Below are positions 10,781 through 21,840 of a stretch of 64,000 nucleotides of DNA, piece by piece. The first letter of the stretch is position 1, and each line of letters opens with the position of its first letter. The translations under genes and the position numbers were made by a program. Source of the DNA: Roridomyces roridus (lineage: Eukaryota; Basidiomycota; Agaricomycetes; Agaricales; Mycenaceae); contig JARKIF010000006.1 of NCBI GenBank assembly GCA_029378245.1, positions 558,001-622,000 on the forward strand, written 5' to 3'. The notes beneath the pieces were generated by a model that saw only the letters and a program-made list of their open reading frames with translations, searched no databases and had not been told where the DNA came from.

Positions 10781-11671
10781 GAGTACTCGAGTGGGTGTGG
10801 TGGGAAGAGAAGAGACGTGTAATGATCCGAGTCACAACAGGAACAAGCGTAGTGATTGATGCCGGCTTGCTTCGGCTTGGCTTTTGAGTCTACTTCGCAG
10901 GTTGATTGAAGCAGCCCCTTTTTGATATGATTGGATTTCCTCAGGTAGTAAAAATGCGGCACGAGTTCTCTATGAACCAGACCGGAATCGAACGGGCCAC
11001 TGACAACTGTAGTTTGACTGTAGGGCCTAGGCGCTGGACTTCGTGTGTGTGCTCAGATTCGAGCACGACCTCAAATGAAGGAACACCCAAGGAGCAAGAG
11101 CAAGAGCCAAGCTGAGCCGGGTTATTGAAGGAATGATACATGTATCTCCCTAATCCAGCGGTATTAGTATCGCAGTCGAGTCAAGTCTGAGCAAGCGGAG
11201 CTCGATTCCCCGACAAGAGATCGGAAGATTGAGCAAGACGGAATACGCACGTACTGCTTGCGCGCATGGTTTCGGTCGGTGCATGCGTCCGCCAGTCGAT
11301 GCCTGCGATCACGGCCACGTCAGCGGCAGCGTCCTGAGGAGCGAAGAGTATCGGGATGCACAGATTCAGAAAGCGATTGATGAGGCAGAGGGGGCGGATC
11401 TGGCGAAGAGATACAATAACCCAGGATGTCGACCAGAGCTCGGGCGGAAACAGGCATGGGGAGAGAGAAGAGCTCCTTGCCATTCATCGAGGACGATCAG
11501 GGTCGTTATCTAGGTCGCCGAGAGTCAGGGTATTACCCGAAAATCCACTGAAGAAGGTAAATGGTGATAAGAGCACGGATGCGAGACAGTTCAGTACAAA
11601 CAGAGGGTCATCGTGCAGATGGTGGTGAGGAATAAAGAGGGGTACACCGCCACTTTAATTAATCAACAATA

Positions 11672-11735
11672 TTAATTGATTCGCCGGTGCCGCCCGTCTG
11701 ATAATATCATAATAACCCCAGTTGTTATTGGTGGT
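11672..11735 (-). pseudogene. Displaced fragment of the S28 peptidase gene
   Basis: On the minus strand this short segment encodes NNWGYYDIIRRAAPAN, identical to an internal part of the intact S28 gene at about 8048-8100. In the intact gene these codons lie in the middle. Here they sit beyond the 3' end of the pseudogene (which ends near 11959), so their order is scrambled. The nucleotide match covers about 50 bases. Confidence 0.7.
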
Positions 11736-11958
11736 GTGGCAGGACAAGCCACCTTGTCCATCAATCAAAGCACTCGGTGTGAGAAGCAGGCAGGTTCGTA
11801 GTATGTACCCATTGGCTGATAGATGAATTGATGTGGTCCCTGTTCGATTCGGGGATGCCAGATGGGCACATACGTAGAAGAACACATTCTTTATTATTAT
11901 TTTTGGCCCCGTTGGAATATGTAAGTAGTATCAAATGCGCAACATACGGACTACCAGC

Positions 11959-12640
11959 TCAATTTCCGCGCTTGAATTCCGCCAACCACTGGACAAACTC
12001 CACCTGCGTATGTATCGCCTGAGTCGTGGGTGGCTCCAGAGTATGATCCGCCAACCCATTCTCAGTAATGATGCACGGCACCGGTTCGAATGTGAATCTT
12101 GCCTGCATCGAAGAAGAAGGGTTTAAACATACCCGGAATACTGGCAGATCTTGGACGAATATGGGACGTCCAACAACTCGGACATAATGCTGGGAGACAT
12201 GCTTAGTATCTTCGGCGTAATAGGGGGTGAAATGAGCTCGTTTTGCTTGCCCAGTCTGCCGGGGCTGCTGATTGTGCACAGCAACAACAAGGTTGAGCAC
12301 CGCAATGACGAGGCAGAGTAGCACCAGTGGATGTAGTATGGAGAACAAGAACAGTTCGTACAGAAAACCACGGGGAAAGGACGGAATAAAGCCAAAGGTA
12401 AGCATGCACAAGTTTGCCGACGTTCGTAGCTGCGAGAAGTGAAATGATCCAACGGTTGCGTGAAGTTGAATGAGGGAAATGTAGTAGTCGTTTGGCGTTT
12501 TGAAATCACAAGTGTCTTGCCGTTGAGGGGATCGAGGCGGTTGAGACGCTGGGTGATGAGGGGTTGCACCGACGGTTTGACCGCGCAGACAGAGAGGAGC
12601 GAAGCCGCTAGAAGGAGCAGGCTCCCACCTCCGCTCCAAG
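11959..12640 (-). pseudogene. S28 peptidase pseudogene
   Basis: The minus strand retains the beginning of the peptidase (SLLLLAASLLSVCAVKPS, then FNFTQPLDHFT) and its very end (ENGLADHTLEPP, then EFKRGN), matching 6936-8850. The middle, including the GGSYAG nucleophile and IIDGQVDPW acid motifs, is missing. About 200 bases of unrelated sequence (about 12200-12430) take its place. The start codon region is also altered: the bases that encode the first residues in the intact copy are deleted, so there is no usable initiator. It cannot make an active enzyme. Confidence 0.8.
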
Positions 12641-12947
12641 TATACGTAGAGCTGTGGCGGATGACTCGTCGTCCTGTCGGAGAATTGACGAGAAGCGTTG
12701 GGGCGCCATGAGGGCGAAAAGGAATTTGGTACTCAAGTCTCACACTCATGTGCTCACCCTATTAGAAGCAGAGATGCGGGGATATTCAATTCAGAGGTGC
12801 GGTGTTGCAGCCCGCCCGAAGGAGGACGACAGACTCACCAATTCACACATTACATTTCAACGACGGAGGGAAAAAGGAATGGCATGGGGAAACTATGAGT
12901 CTGCAGTACTAGCCGGACGACTGATGAACACATGCACCTTTCCAACT

Positions 12948-13354
12948 TCAAACAGCCGGCACACACACTCCGTCGAGTATTACTCGCTTCTCCGCCTTCC
13001 ACCGGCGCATTCTAGCGTATAAGACAGCATCCATACGTGCGTCTGGGTCCTCGGGATGCCGCTGGATCTCAATTGTAAATGTCTTCCCTCGCCCGCCGGC
13101 GTGACAGGAGGAACTCCATGTAAACGTCGGTGTGGAATTGCAGAGTCTGGGAGCGGATACGAAAGGTGTCGAGGCTGGGGACGAGTACTTCGCCCGAAAG
13201 GGAAAGTTGTGAGGATGGATTGGGCCCCGGCAAAGCGAGTGCACGGAGCAGCGAGTCGGTTACGAGAATTACGTTAGATCCCCGCCCGCGAACTCTGTTA
13301 AGGACACGGAGACGCGCCGACAAAGCGGAGCGATTCAAGAGTGCAATGACACGT
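12948..13354 (-). pseudogene. F-box gene pseudogene, C-terminal fragment
   Basis: This matches the last third of the intact F-box gene (9200-9690): GSNVILVTDSLLRALA, then VPSLDTFRIRS, then RHPEDPDARMDAVLYA and the end CVPAV-stop. About 90 bases are deleted between GRGSNV and the upstream LRVLN segment, and a frameshift lies near 13080-13140. At 13354 the homology stops at the edge of an inserted repeat and resumes for only a few bases at 13961. The F-box itself is absent. Confidence 0.78.
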
Positions 13355-13960
13355 TCCGAGTCTTAAAAAATTATTTTTAAGCTCGGCTTTATCGGCCCGT
13401 TTTCCGCCAAAGTGGGGTCCCATTTTTCTTCGATGACATCTTTGACTACTAATTTGCTTTTGGTAAGCCTTGAACATGGATCTCTTGGCTTCTCTCCAGC
13501 CGATGGGTTGCGATCTTCACCGACGGTTAACGGCAGCGAGACGGCAACCCGCCAGCTCCACCTCCAGCCGTTGACAGCTCCGTTGACAGCGGCTGCGCGC
13601 CTCTTGCTTCAGACCACCACACATCCGATTCCCGATTCCCAATGTCCGTTTCTGTGACTCTCCGGGCAACGAGTTTGCGCTTTCCCTTGGCTTTTCCAAT
13701 CTGGAGACTGGCTGACTCCGACTCACTGTATTCCTGAACTTGCTAAGATCTCTCCATCAATGTGCTGCCGGACTCTCAAATTTCTCTGTCTTCGTGTGCA
13801 TTGTGTTCTCGTCATTCGAAATTGATTATTGCCCCTTGGACTTGATTGCCTCATTGGAATGCACTCTTCTCGCGGCTACAATATCTCGGGCCTTCCCTTC
13901 CGGTGTCCACACCCCCAGACTCGGATTGCCATGCGCTAGCAATGGCCCATAAAAGCAGGT
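13355..13960 (+). repeat. Dispersed repeat with conserved ends, copy 2, inserted in the F-box pseudogene
   Basis: This shares both ends with the copy at 4386-4974, in the opposite orientation. The insertion splits the F-box copy: homology to 9690 and upward runs to ACACGT at 13349-13354 and resumes at GCATGTGGCCAGATGAG from 13961, while the intact gene reads continuously GCACGTGCGTGTGGCC. That gives a filled and an empty site. Any target duplication is at most about two bases (GT). The interior has no transposase and no resemblance to copy 1. Confidence 0.7.
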
Positions 13961-14168
13961 GCATGTGGCCAGATGAGAGGGAAGCGGCTTGGCTTTTGAG
14001 TCTACTTCGCGGGTTGATTTGAAGCAGTTCCTTTTTGATATGACTGGATTTCCTCAGGTAGTAAAAATGCGCCACGACTTCCCTATCAACCAGGCCGGAA
14101 TCGAACGGGCCACTGACGACTTTGACTGGTCACTGTAGGCGCTGGACTTCGTGTGCTCAGATTCGAGC

Positions 14169-14675
14169 AGGAGTAATTGCCCCTAAATTCACTCTTCATT
14201 TTATACAACTACTTGCATTGCCAGCGCTTCAGCCAGCCAATTACCAAGGCGAGGGATACACACGATTGACTGTTTCAGTTGTGATGGTTGATAGCCGACT
14301 TCCCGTTTCTTTCCGCAACCACCATCATGCTCAAAAGCTGGCAACCTCGTGGAACTGCACTCCTCTTCCCATGCTTGTCCGCCTCTTGTGTCTCGATCTC
14401 GGTCTCTGTCCCAGCAATCCGTCGCCGTCTGCCAAGCAATTCTGGGGAAGCATTACATCCAGGGTCCTTGTAATTCGTGGTGCGCACGGATTGGTGAGGT
14501 CCTGTGCTTCGCTGCGAAAATCTGCGGGGATAAGCAAAATCGCGGGCCCCCGTGACACCCAAATACTCTCTAATTCCACGAATACATCTACTTCATCCCA
14601 CGTACGACAATGCTGCCTCCTTGTCGCATAAATACGGGGTCTGGAATCTTCACATTTGCTTCAGTCTCGTCAAGA
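14169..14675. other. Spacer upstream of the sedolisin gene
   Basis: About 500 bases with overlapping short frames on both strands but no recognisable gene. It should hold the promoter of the S53 gene. An alternative upstream ATG at 14610 would add 22 residues before the signal peptide and is less likely to be used. Confidence 0.4.
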
Positions 14676-17101
14676 ATGCTTCTGACCTGCGTTGTTCTTG
14701 TGCTTGTACTTTCCTGCGCGAAAGCATCCCTCGCAGGGAACGTCGATACCGACACAATGGTGGTGCTCGAGAGGGTGTCTACCACCCCGCCCGAATTTGC
14801 TCACCTGGGTGCCGGTACTGGTGGCATCTCCCCCGACGAAGAGCTCACGCTCCGCATCGCACTCTCTCACTCAAACATAGAGGGGCTGCAGGAGAGGACA
14901 TACGCTGTCTCAGACCCGACCCATTCGCTGTATGGAGAGCATCTTTCCACCAAGGAGGTGAGTTCAATTCTCTCATGAAAATTGTATTTGACTGATCCTC
15001 CCTGCAGATAGCAGAATTCGTGAACCCACCAGCGGAAACCCTCTCGGTCGTCACTACCTGGCTTACCTCCCGTGGCATCACCCCGGTACCCCTGAGCAGC
15101 TCCCCCTTCAACGATGTCCTGCAAATTACAGTCCCGGCTCGTCAAGCGAACGTACTGCTGGGGGCTGACTTTCAGGCTTTCGTGCACGAGGCCAGTGGTA
15201 CTCGGATGGTACGCACACTTTCGTACGCCATCCCCGCTGAGATGGTGTCGCATATTCGATATGTCCACCCCACCACGGCCTTCGTGCCTCCGCCGGCACG
15301 TGCAGCTACTAGCGTCACGATACCTGCGTCGTGCGCGTTTGACACCAATCCGGTGGGTGTCTCGATTTCTTTTGCCGTTCAAACTCATTCATTCGTTCCC
15401 GTAGGGCTGCCTCCAAGATGTTTTTGGAATCCCTAGCGATAAGGCGAATCATTCATCGTCCAACATTCTTGGGGTGGCGGGATATGTCGAGGTTTGAATT
15501 TGTTTCCGTTCTTCTTCGTTCATTTAATAGTTGGCCAGCAATATGCCAACGAGGCTGATCTGACGGTGCGTCGAACACCTATCTTCGTTTAAATCTAAAG
15601 ACCGAGCACGCCGCCATTTCAGAGATTCCTGACTAATACCCGACCCGACTTGAATGGGTCAACATTTAGTGTGATAACACTCGATGGAGGGACAAATGAC
15701 CAGAGTATACTGTGCGTCATCCCTTTCCAGGGAATACCCCGCTAATTTCAATGCCGCAGCCTAGCGGGAGACGAAGGTCCATCCATCATATGTGTATGAC
15801 ATTTCATCGTGGCTCATCCTTCCTTCTGGTACAGCCAATCTGGATATCCAATACACCGTGGGAGTCGCCTCGGGCGTTCCCGTTACCTTCATCTCGGTGG
15901 GGAATAACACGCAGGATGGAATTGCGGGATTCATCGTGCGTCCTACCACTTGCATTGAATGTTAGACCTGATGGTTCTCAGGATATCGTAAACACCATCC
16001 TGGCGATGCCCGTTGGAAAGCGGCCTACTGTTCTCTCGACTAGTTATGGATTCAACGAGCAGGATTTACCCGTGTCGCTTGCTGTGTGAGTGTTCTGCAT
16101 TGGGAACCTGAGCCCCGTATTGACTTTGATCCTGTAGGGCGATGTGCAATGCTTATATGCAGCTCGGTGCAGCAGGTATATCGGCCATGTTTGCCTCGGG
16201 AGATGGTGCGTGTGGTTGCAAATACGAAATATTTTATTGATAACGCAATCAAAGGCGGCGTGGGCGGCGTCCAACCCACGACCTGTACTCAATTCGTCCC
16301 ATCAGCGCCGGGTGGGTGTCCCTTGTGCGTTCAATATCTCTCTGTTCGGTGTCATTCTACAGCTATGCCACTTGCACGACAGTGTCACCTCCGTCGGCGG
16401 CACCACCAACGTCCCGCCCCACGCCGCCTCGCTCTTCTCCAGCGGCGGATTCTCCAACTATTTCCCGACACCGAGTTACCAGGCCACTGACGTCACCAAA
16501 TATGTCGATTCCATCGGATCGCTGTACCAGGGTCTGTATAATACGAGTGGGCGTGGATTCCCGGACGTGTCGGCTGCGTCGCATAACATTGAGATCGTTT
16601 TGGGTTCGTGCATCGATTCAACATGGTCCTGCTCATTGGCTCATTGCTCACTTTACTCAGAGGGCGATGTGCGGCAAACTTGCTCGTTACAGTGCAATGT
16701 ACGAACTGACAGATAACGAGCAGGTTACCTTCGTCGATGGCACCAGCTGCGCGACTCCAATTTTCGCCAGTATAATCGCGCTCGTCAACGATCGGTTGAT
16801 CGCAGCTGGGAAACCGGTGCTTGGGTTTCTCAATCCATTTTTGTACAGCGCGCAGGGAAGGGCTGCGTTCACAGATGTCATTTCCGGTAAGTGGGATCTC
16901 AAGAGTTTTCAGTTCATTGCGCTGATTTGTGAAGGAAATAATCCGGGATGTAACACAAAGTGAGTTGACTTCCTTCAGGTCGACCTTGCCAAAGAAGTTT
17001 GAACGCTATCCAGCGGGTTTTCGGCGACATCGGGATGGGATCCCGTGACGGGCCTCGGGACGCCAAACTTTGACGCGCTGATGAAAGCTGTAGGGCTCTG
17101 A
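14676..17101 (+). CDS. Secreted sedolisin / tripeptidyl peptidase, family S53
   Basis: The chosen start gives a clean signal peptide (MLLTCVVLVLVLSCAKASLAG). A pro-domain follows (LRIALSHSN, DPTHSLYGEHLS, AETLSVVTTWLTSRGI). The catalytic region is spread over many short exons. Splicing out 15777-15833 produces LAGDEANLDIQYTVG, which contains the S53 Glu and Asp. The oxyanion Asp lies in MFASGDGGVGG, formed across another intron, and the nucleophile Ser in [15 protein letters not shown] later stretch reads GFLNPFLYSAQGRAAFTDV and the end is WDPVTGLGTPNFDALMKAVG. Family S53 enzymes are acid endo- or tripeptidyl-peptidases, typically extracellular or vacuolar. All key residues are present, so it is probably active. 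A relative is cut by the right edge of the window at 63605. Confidence 0.87.
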
Positions 17102-17507
17102 CTCTGAAGGTTCAATGAGAATTATGTCTTATGTCAATACTAAGTAGCCCAAATTCGTCGATTTATCCCTGAGATCCCGCGCGAACCTTACCTTACTTAT
17201 CCCAGTCCCTTATCTTGGTTGCAAACTCTTGTAGTTCCAGTGCGAGTCTCGAGGGTAGCGGTGCCCGGGTTGTCCTCGGGTTAAGCTTGAAAACTCGCAC
17301 CATCTTCGAGGTCAACGGCCCTTTCGAAGCCATGCAAGCAGCAAGATCTTCACTATTTCTTATGCTGGTGTCATCTCGCGTCAAAGCCTGGCTAGCTCTG
17401 CAACAAAAGCCTCTGGGAGGAAGCAAGCTGAGGAGTTCCCATTATATTCGCTGGAAACGCAATCGGCATTGGCTCATAACTCCATCGTGGCCTCATCATC
17501 AGCAACA
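17102..17507. other. Spacer between two convergent genes
   Basis: About 400 bases between the 3' end of the S53 gene and the 3' end of the small secreted protein gene on the minus strand. Nothing else can be supported here. Confidence 0.4.
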
Positions 17508-17945
17508 TCACAGAGGGCATGCGCCACCGGTGCAAAATCCACTGCCGAGGATCAAACAATCAAAACCTATGATGGCATCACAAGAGCAACTACTCACGTT
17601 GGGGCGGGGCCGGAAGCGCGCACCGGACCGGGGATGCAGCAGAACTGGTGATCTGGGCCTGGACATCCAGCTGGATCAGAAAGCTCCGATGGACATTTGG
17701 ATATGTAACTTACACGGCGGGTCCTGCCACGGCGATGCCGAGTTAAAATGATGCTCCTGAGGAAGAAGGGCGCAAATGGGCACGTACATCCGCGCGTCCA
17801 CCTACATACAGCACCGAGGCGCCGCGTTAGCCGGGAACAAAAAAAATTGAACCAATGAATGGTGCTTACATTCGACTCGAGCAGACGCCGCAGCTGCAAA
17901 GACGAGAAGAGCGACAAGGGTGGTACTGAGGAATTTGTAGAGCAT
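17508..17945 (-). CDS. Small secreted Cys-containing protein (candidate)
   Basis: Three exons on the minus strand (17945-17870, 17670-17598, 17541-17508) join in frame to give 60 residues. Exon 1 is a signal peptide, MLYKFLSTTLVALLVFAAA. Exons 2 and 3 give a Pro/Gly-rich peptide with five cysteines (SGCPGP, QFCCIPGP, GFCTGGACPL-stop). The first intron would be 199 bases, longer than is usual here, so an additional exon may be hidden in it. No family was recognised. Secretion is inferred from the leader. The reading depends on hand-drawn splice sites, all GT-AG. Confidence 0.5.
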
Positions 17946-19619
17946 TGTGAATTGGTGTAGGGAAGTCTTGGCTCCCTCTTATGACAAGCGGGGCGCTCCC
18001 TCTCTTATAACAAAAGCGGGGCGGCAAAGTATTTACTGTATGTAGATGGCTACATTATACATATCGCAGTGAGGCGGGATGACGGTGTCGAGGAATGTTT
18101 CAGCTGGCTGCGTATGACCTAGTTGACAAGTATCATAAGGAAAATTGAATGCTGCCTTTCATGTCTCGCGGTGAGGACGGGCGCAACCAAGTTGAACCAA
18201 CACGGAAGAGAACGACAGACTAGACGGATTGAATAACAAGAGGATAAACTGAATGGCTCGGGTGTCGTTTCCGTGCCCAATATCCCGCGACGAGGGATGA
18301 GCTGATATCAGCGTATTTAATAGACGGCACCGACATCTCCGGACCTTGGTGCTGCCCCAAAAATAAGTCGTGAACTTCAATCTGGCCACGGATATACTGC
18401 ATTTCGCCTTTGGCCAGGCATCCTCAGAAGTTTCCACAACAACCTGGGCTGTACCGATGTAATTCCATGAGAACTCGTAAGGAACGCACACAAAACGGGA
18501 GGGGGGATGCCAGGATCAATCAGAACAGAACGATTAATTATCAATGATCTGTCTCTCTCTTCGCGCCACCTGACACCACGTCAGTCTCGCCTTGCCCTCG
18601 GCGTTGCCTTGAATCACCTTGCGCTTCAACAATCCATTGCCTCGAGTCTCTGTTGTACTACCTGCTGCTCTTGCGGTGTTCCTTTCCCACACTTGCCTCC
18701 GGTCCACCGTCCATTCTATTCGGTGCCTCCGACCTCGTGGGACGACCACGCCCCGCATGCGCATCGCGGGCGACTTGGGGAAACGAAGCAACACTAGTGA
18801 GGTCCTACCGTGTTTGTGCCTCGCTGTTCTTGGCGACGGATCTTGTCACTATTTAAAGCTCCAGACCACCCCAGACCACTTACGTCGGCCGTTCTTCATG
18901 GATAATATGTAGGGCGATGGTCATGGGTTCCCGGCTGAGATGTTGCCAAACAGTGGAGCTCGTACAGTAAATTTAATCACGCTGTCCGTCTCATGACTAT
19001 TCACGCAGAACCCGAGATGTGGTACAAGGTAGGCTTGAGGTAGGCACGTTTATTCCTCGCCTTTGATTTCTCTGTACATCGTACACACGTTGATGAGGAT
19101 CTTTTGTACAGATGGTGCACATGCGTCCCTGAGCGTACCTTCACATTGACGTTACCTTTTTCACTCATTCCGCAAGCCATTTGCTGATACTTACTCGTTA
19201 TACGGACCGCGCCGTGTATATACCGACCTACTTGTCGCAGTCCGTCATTTAAATTAATGTTTGACTGTGATCTAGACAGCGGCTGCACCTTCATTCAAAC
19301 GGCCGCCCGTGGTTGATTTGGAACTCGCTGTTTTGTCCCAGCCGGACATCTCATCTTTTGTGAGTAGTCCGTTTCCCGATGTCCCATTCAATTTGTTCCC
19401 CACAGCTCATAGTTTCTCGGCCGATTCCTGTTCTGACTCCCGCGTCGTATCCGGGATTGGGCCAAATCCAGCTAAGGCTGATGTTCGCAACAGATTGGAC
19501 CGCTGCATAAATAACAGTCAAGTGGAAAGTGCTTCTCTCAGTTCCTCATCCCCTTGAGCAGGTCAGTCTCTCTCCTCCCAGATATCTGTTAGTCTAACTT
19601 GCTGCTCAACCATCAAAGA
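17946..19619. other. Long intergenic region
   Basis: About 1.7 kb without a supported gene. It separates two divergent small secreted protein genes and should include both promoters. Short frames appear on both strands, but none has a domain, a signal peptide with a following body, or a consistent exon chain. Confidence 0.4.
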
Positions 19620-20060
19620 ATGCAGCTTAACGTCGCCCTCGTCACCGGTGCCATCCTCATCGCCGCCTCCCCCGTCCTCGGCGCCAGCTTTGTCTGGTAT
19701 TAGAATGAACAAAATTGGACCTACAACTAGCTAACTATGCTCCACACAGGTTCGCGGGCGCAGATTGCACCGGGACCGTCATCGCCGACGTACCAGACTT
19801 TCCTACCGGCGACTGTTTCGGCCTCCCTAACCGCGCGACAGCCAAGTCCATCAGCTTCTCCGGCGTTCCCAGCGTAGTAGAATTCTTCCAGTCGGGCGGA
19901 GGACACGATCAGTGCACCAATGGACCGTTTGCCACCTTCGGGGGCGGCTCCGGGTGTGCGAATGGTCCTAATGGGTAGGCTGTCCCATCATGCTTTCATG
20001 CCTAGGGATCTGAAGTGATTCTCTTGTAGGTTCAACATCGAGAGCTTCATCTACGATTGA
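19620..20060 (+). CDS. Small secreted protein
   Basis: Exon 1 encodes a signal peptide (MQLNVALVTGAILIAASPVLG) followed by ASFVW. A short intron ends at the CACAG before 19750, and the main exon reads FAGADCTGTVIADVP, then GDCFGLPNRATAKSISFSG and HDQCTNGPFATFGGGSGC. A second intron after PNG (about 19977-20028) leads to the last exon FNIESFIYD-stop. The mature protein is about 80 residues with four cysteines and many glycines. No enzyme motif is seen. It resembles the short secreted proteins common in agaricomycetes, whose roles are mostly unknown. Confidence 0.72.
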
Positions 20061-20764
20061 GTGGTGGAAATCCCCCCTCGAAACTGCGGGTTTCCGGTGT
20101 ATGCCGTTCGGGAACCTGTGTTGTGTACTGTACATCAACTGTACATTACTTATTGGTCTTCTGGTTGCAATGCATCTTCGAACATGCAACTGGATACAAT
20201 GAGTATGTCCGTATCCCACTGGCTCGCCGCAAAGACGCATGGGAGGAGACTACAACCAGGGAATGTCCATGAAATCAGACTCAGATTATCAGTTGCTGAT
20301 TGGACAGTGATTCAATCAATGATATCGCTTATCCGCTCTGAGAACATTATGTGATGTTGTGACACGTGTCACGCGTGACCCTCTTTCTCGACCACCATCT
20401 CTTTTCCTTGAACACGACTTGGGGACTTCTACTCTTCGATATCGCCTCCGATTCATGGCCCCGTGTATTTTGATTTCCCCGGCTGAACGCTGAGACCGCC
20501 AGCCCACTATCCATCAAGTCCGACTCGGAGCCCACGAGTTATCGAAACGTGCCTGTCCCCGGCTTCATACATGCCCCTCTTGCGTGTCCCATGCTTTGAA
20601 GGATGGTCCGCCTTCACATTCTCCGAGTCGCCGCGGCCGGCCCTGCAGGGCACTCTTGTGCAGTTCCAAGATAAGTACACGCAATGCAAACAATTCGGAG
20701 ATTCAAAGGCGCCCAATTGCATCCTCCTGAGTCCAGCACGGCAGGGATACAGATAAGTAACTCC
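20061..20764. other. Intergenic region
   Basis: About 700 bases between the small secreted protein gene and the second copy of the Zn2Cys6 locus. No gene, repeat or clear regulatory site was recognised. Confidence 0.4.
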
Positions 20765-21840
20765 AGTTCGGATATTCTCGGGTGTGGATGTCCCACGGCA
20801 TTGATGGTACCGGATCATTTTCCTCGGGTGGAGCTGTGGGTTGATCGGATACTCCCACGTTCTCGGAAAACGATGGAAGGGAAGACCAACGATATCCCGG
20901 GCCAGCATTAACGCGGTTTATAATTGAACGGCTTTGTAAACAGTCTGGTAAGAGACCTACGAATGACGAAGCCTTTGTAATTCTGCGGTGGGGAGTATAA
21001 GTACGTGCCAGATGAACCTGTGGATCTCAACACTGCAAAGTTTCCCTGATGTCTGACTCCAGTACCTGGCCTGTAGATCAGCAAAACTTACAACCCGTGC
21101 CCAGAAAGCGACGGCGCATCACTCCTTGTTCCAATTGCCGTCATCGCAAAGTGAAGGTACGATATTGCCTCCCAGTATTGACTGACGCGTTCTAATCTCA
21201 ATTCTCTGGAGACAGTGCATAACATCAGAGCAGCCACCCGTCAATCCGTGTCAGCGTTGTGCGAAAAAGAACCTCGACTGCGAATATAATGTCCACGCAT
21301 CTGCATCTGCGCCCACATTACCACTTCCATACACCGGTCCTCCGCCCGCAGGGTCAAGACCGAGGTATTACGGGCAGCCTCTTCCACCTTTGACTGGTGG
21401 AACATCCCTGAATCCGCAGCCAAGCAGCCCACTCGAACTCGACGGTTTGCCATACACGGGCCCTCCGCCTCCCGGTCACTTGCCACGGTATTACGGACAA
21501 ACCCTACCTGACCTGAGCGTGTCTGACGCGGGGACGAGGCTCGACGTTAATCATAGGCCTCAGACGACGCTTCCGTCGCCGATTCCATCAGGGCCGTACG
21601 GTAACGCGGAAGGGCAGTTTGACGAACGCCACCATTGGCCCGGGACTCTTGGAGGGTATGAAGGAGAAGAAGGATACGCAGACGAGTGTAGTTTTTACAT
21701 GCAACCAGATGATGCTCAGAATTGACTGATTTTTAGTCAGGATTCGGGATCATAGATTAGACTGCCACACCGGAGGATGAATGTACTTAGAGTCTAGACA
21801 GCATCGCCGAAAGTCGATTTTTGGGCCTTGCCGATTGACC
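20765..21840 (+). repeat. Segmental duplication, copy 2 (small Zn2Cys6 locus)
   Basis: This aligns with 345-1580 in the same orientation, covering the 5' flank, the gene and about 100 bases downstream (shared run ATCATAGATTAGACTGCCAC). See the copy 1 entry for the comparison. Confidence 0.75.
21049..21725 (+). CDS. Small Zn2Cys6 protein, copy 2
   Basis: Exon 1 (21049-21156) and exon 2 (21216-21725) are separated by a 59-base intron. Exon 1 ends with PRKRRRITPCSNCRHRKVK and exon 2 begins CITSEQPPVNPCQRCAKKN, together giving a Zn2Cys6 cluster with a strong basic run just before it. The remainder has the same LPYTGPPP and RYYGQ repeats as the copy at 793 and ends QPDDAQN. No fungal transcription-factor middle domain is present. 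The intron is not a multiple of three and the basic patch is intact, so this looks like the better preserved paralogue. Nuclear DNA binding is inferred from the cluster; the very short length suggests it may need a partner. Confidence 0.75.

Larger units (their letters stand above)
5297..11065. repeat. Tandem duplication, unit 1 (intact genes)
   Basis: This unit and the unit at 11066-14168 share the same order: a spacer that begins like GAAGGAAC.CCCAAGGAGC, an S28 peptidase on the minus strand, an F-box gene on the minus strand, and a tRNA-like tail ending GTGCTCAGATTCGAGCA. Equivalent points near the left ends are 5769 bases apart (5308 and 11077). Unit 1 keeps both genes intact and carries a solo LTR that unit 2 lacks. 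The left spacer also has an open stretch (QIQKAADEVEGADLARRY, about 5505-5560) that recurs in unit 2 and may be a gene remnant. Confidence 0.8.
11066..14168. repeat. Tandem duplication, unit 2 (decayed)
   Basis: This unit repeats the order of 5297-11065 but is much shorter because of deletions. The spacer at 11066-11660 matches unit 1 without the LTR and keeps about 70 bases near 11285-11350 that unit 1 has lost. The S28 and F-box copies are both fragmentary. The terminal tRNA-like segment at about 13985-14168 matches 10870-11060. The gain of one repeat insertion (13355-13960) in this unit and of an LTR in unit 1 shows that both were inserted after the duplication. Confidence 0.78.

Noticed and set aside
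15020..15436. Separate short genes inside the S53 locus
   Set aside because: These frames are exons of the one S53 gene and are in the expected order.
15777..15833. Apparent loss of the catalytic Glu in the S53 gene
   Set aside because: Reading straight through gives GTANLD. Using the GT at 15777 and the CAG before 15834 restores DEANLD, so the residue is present.
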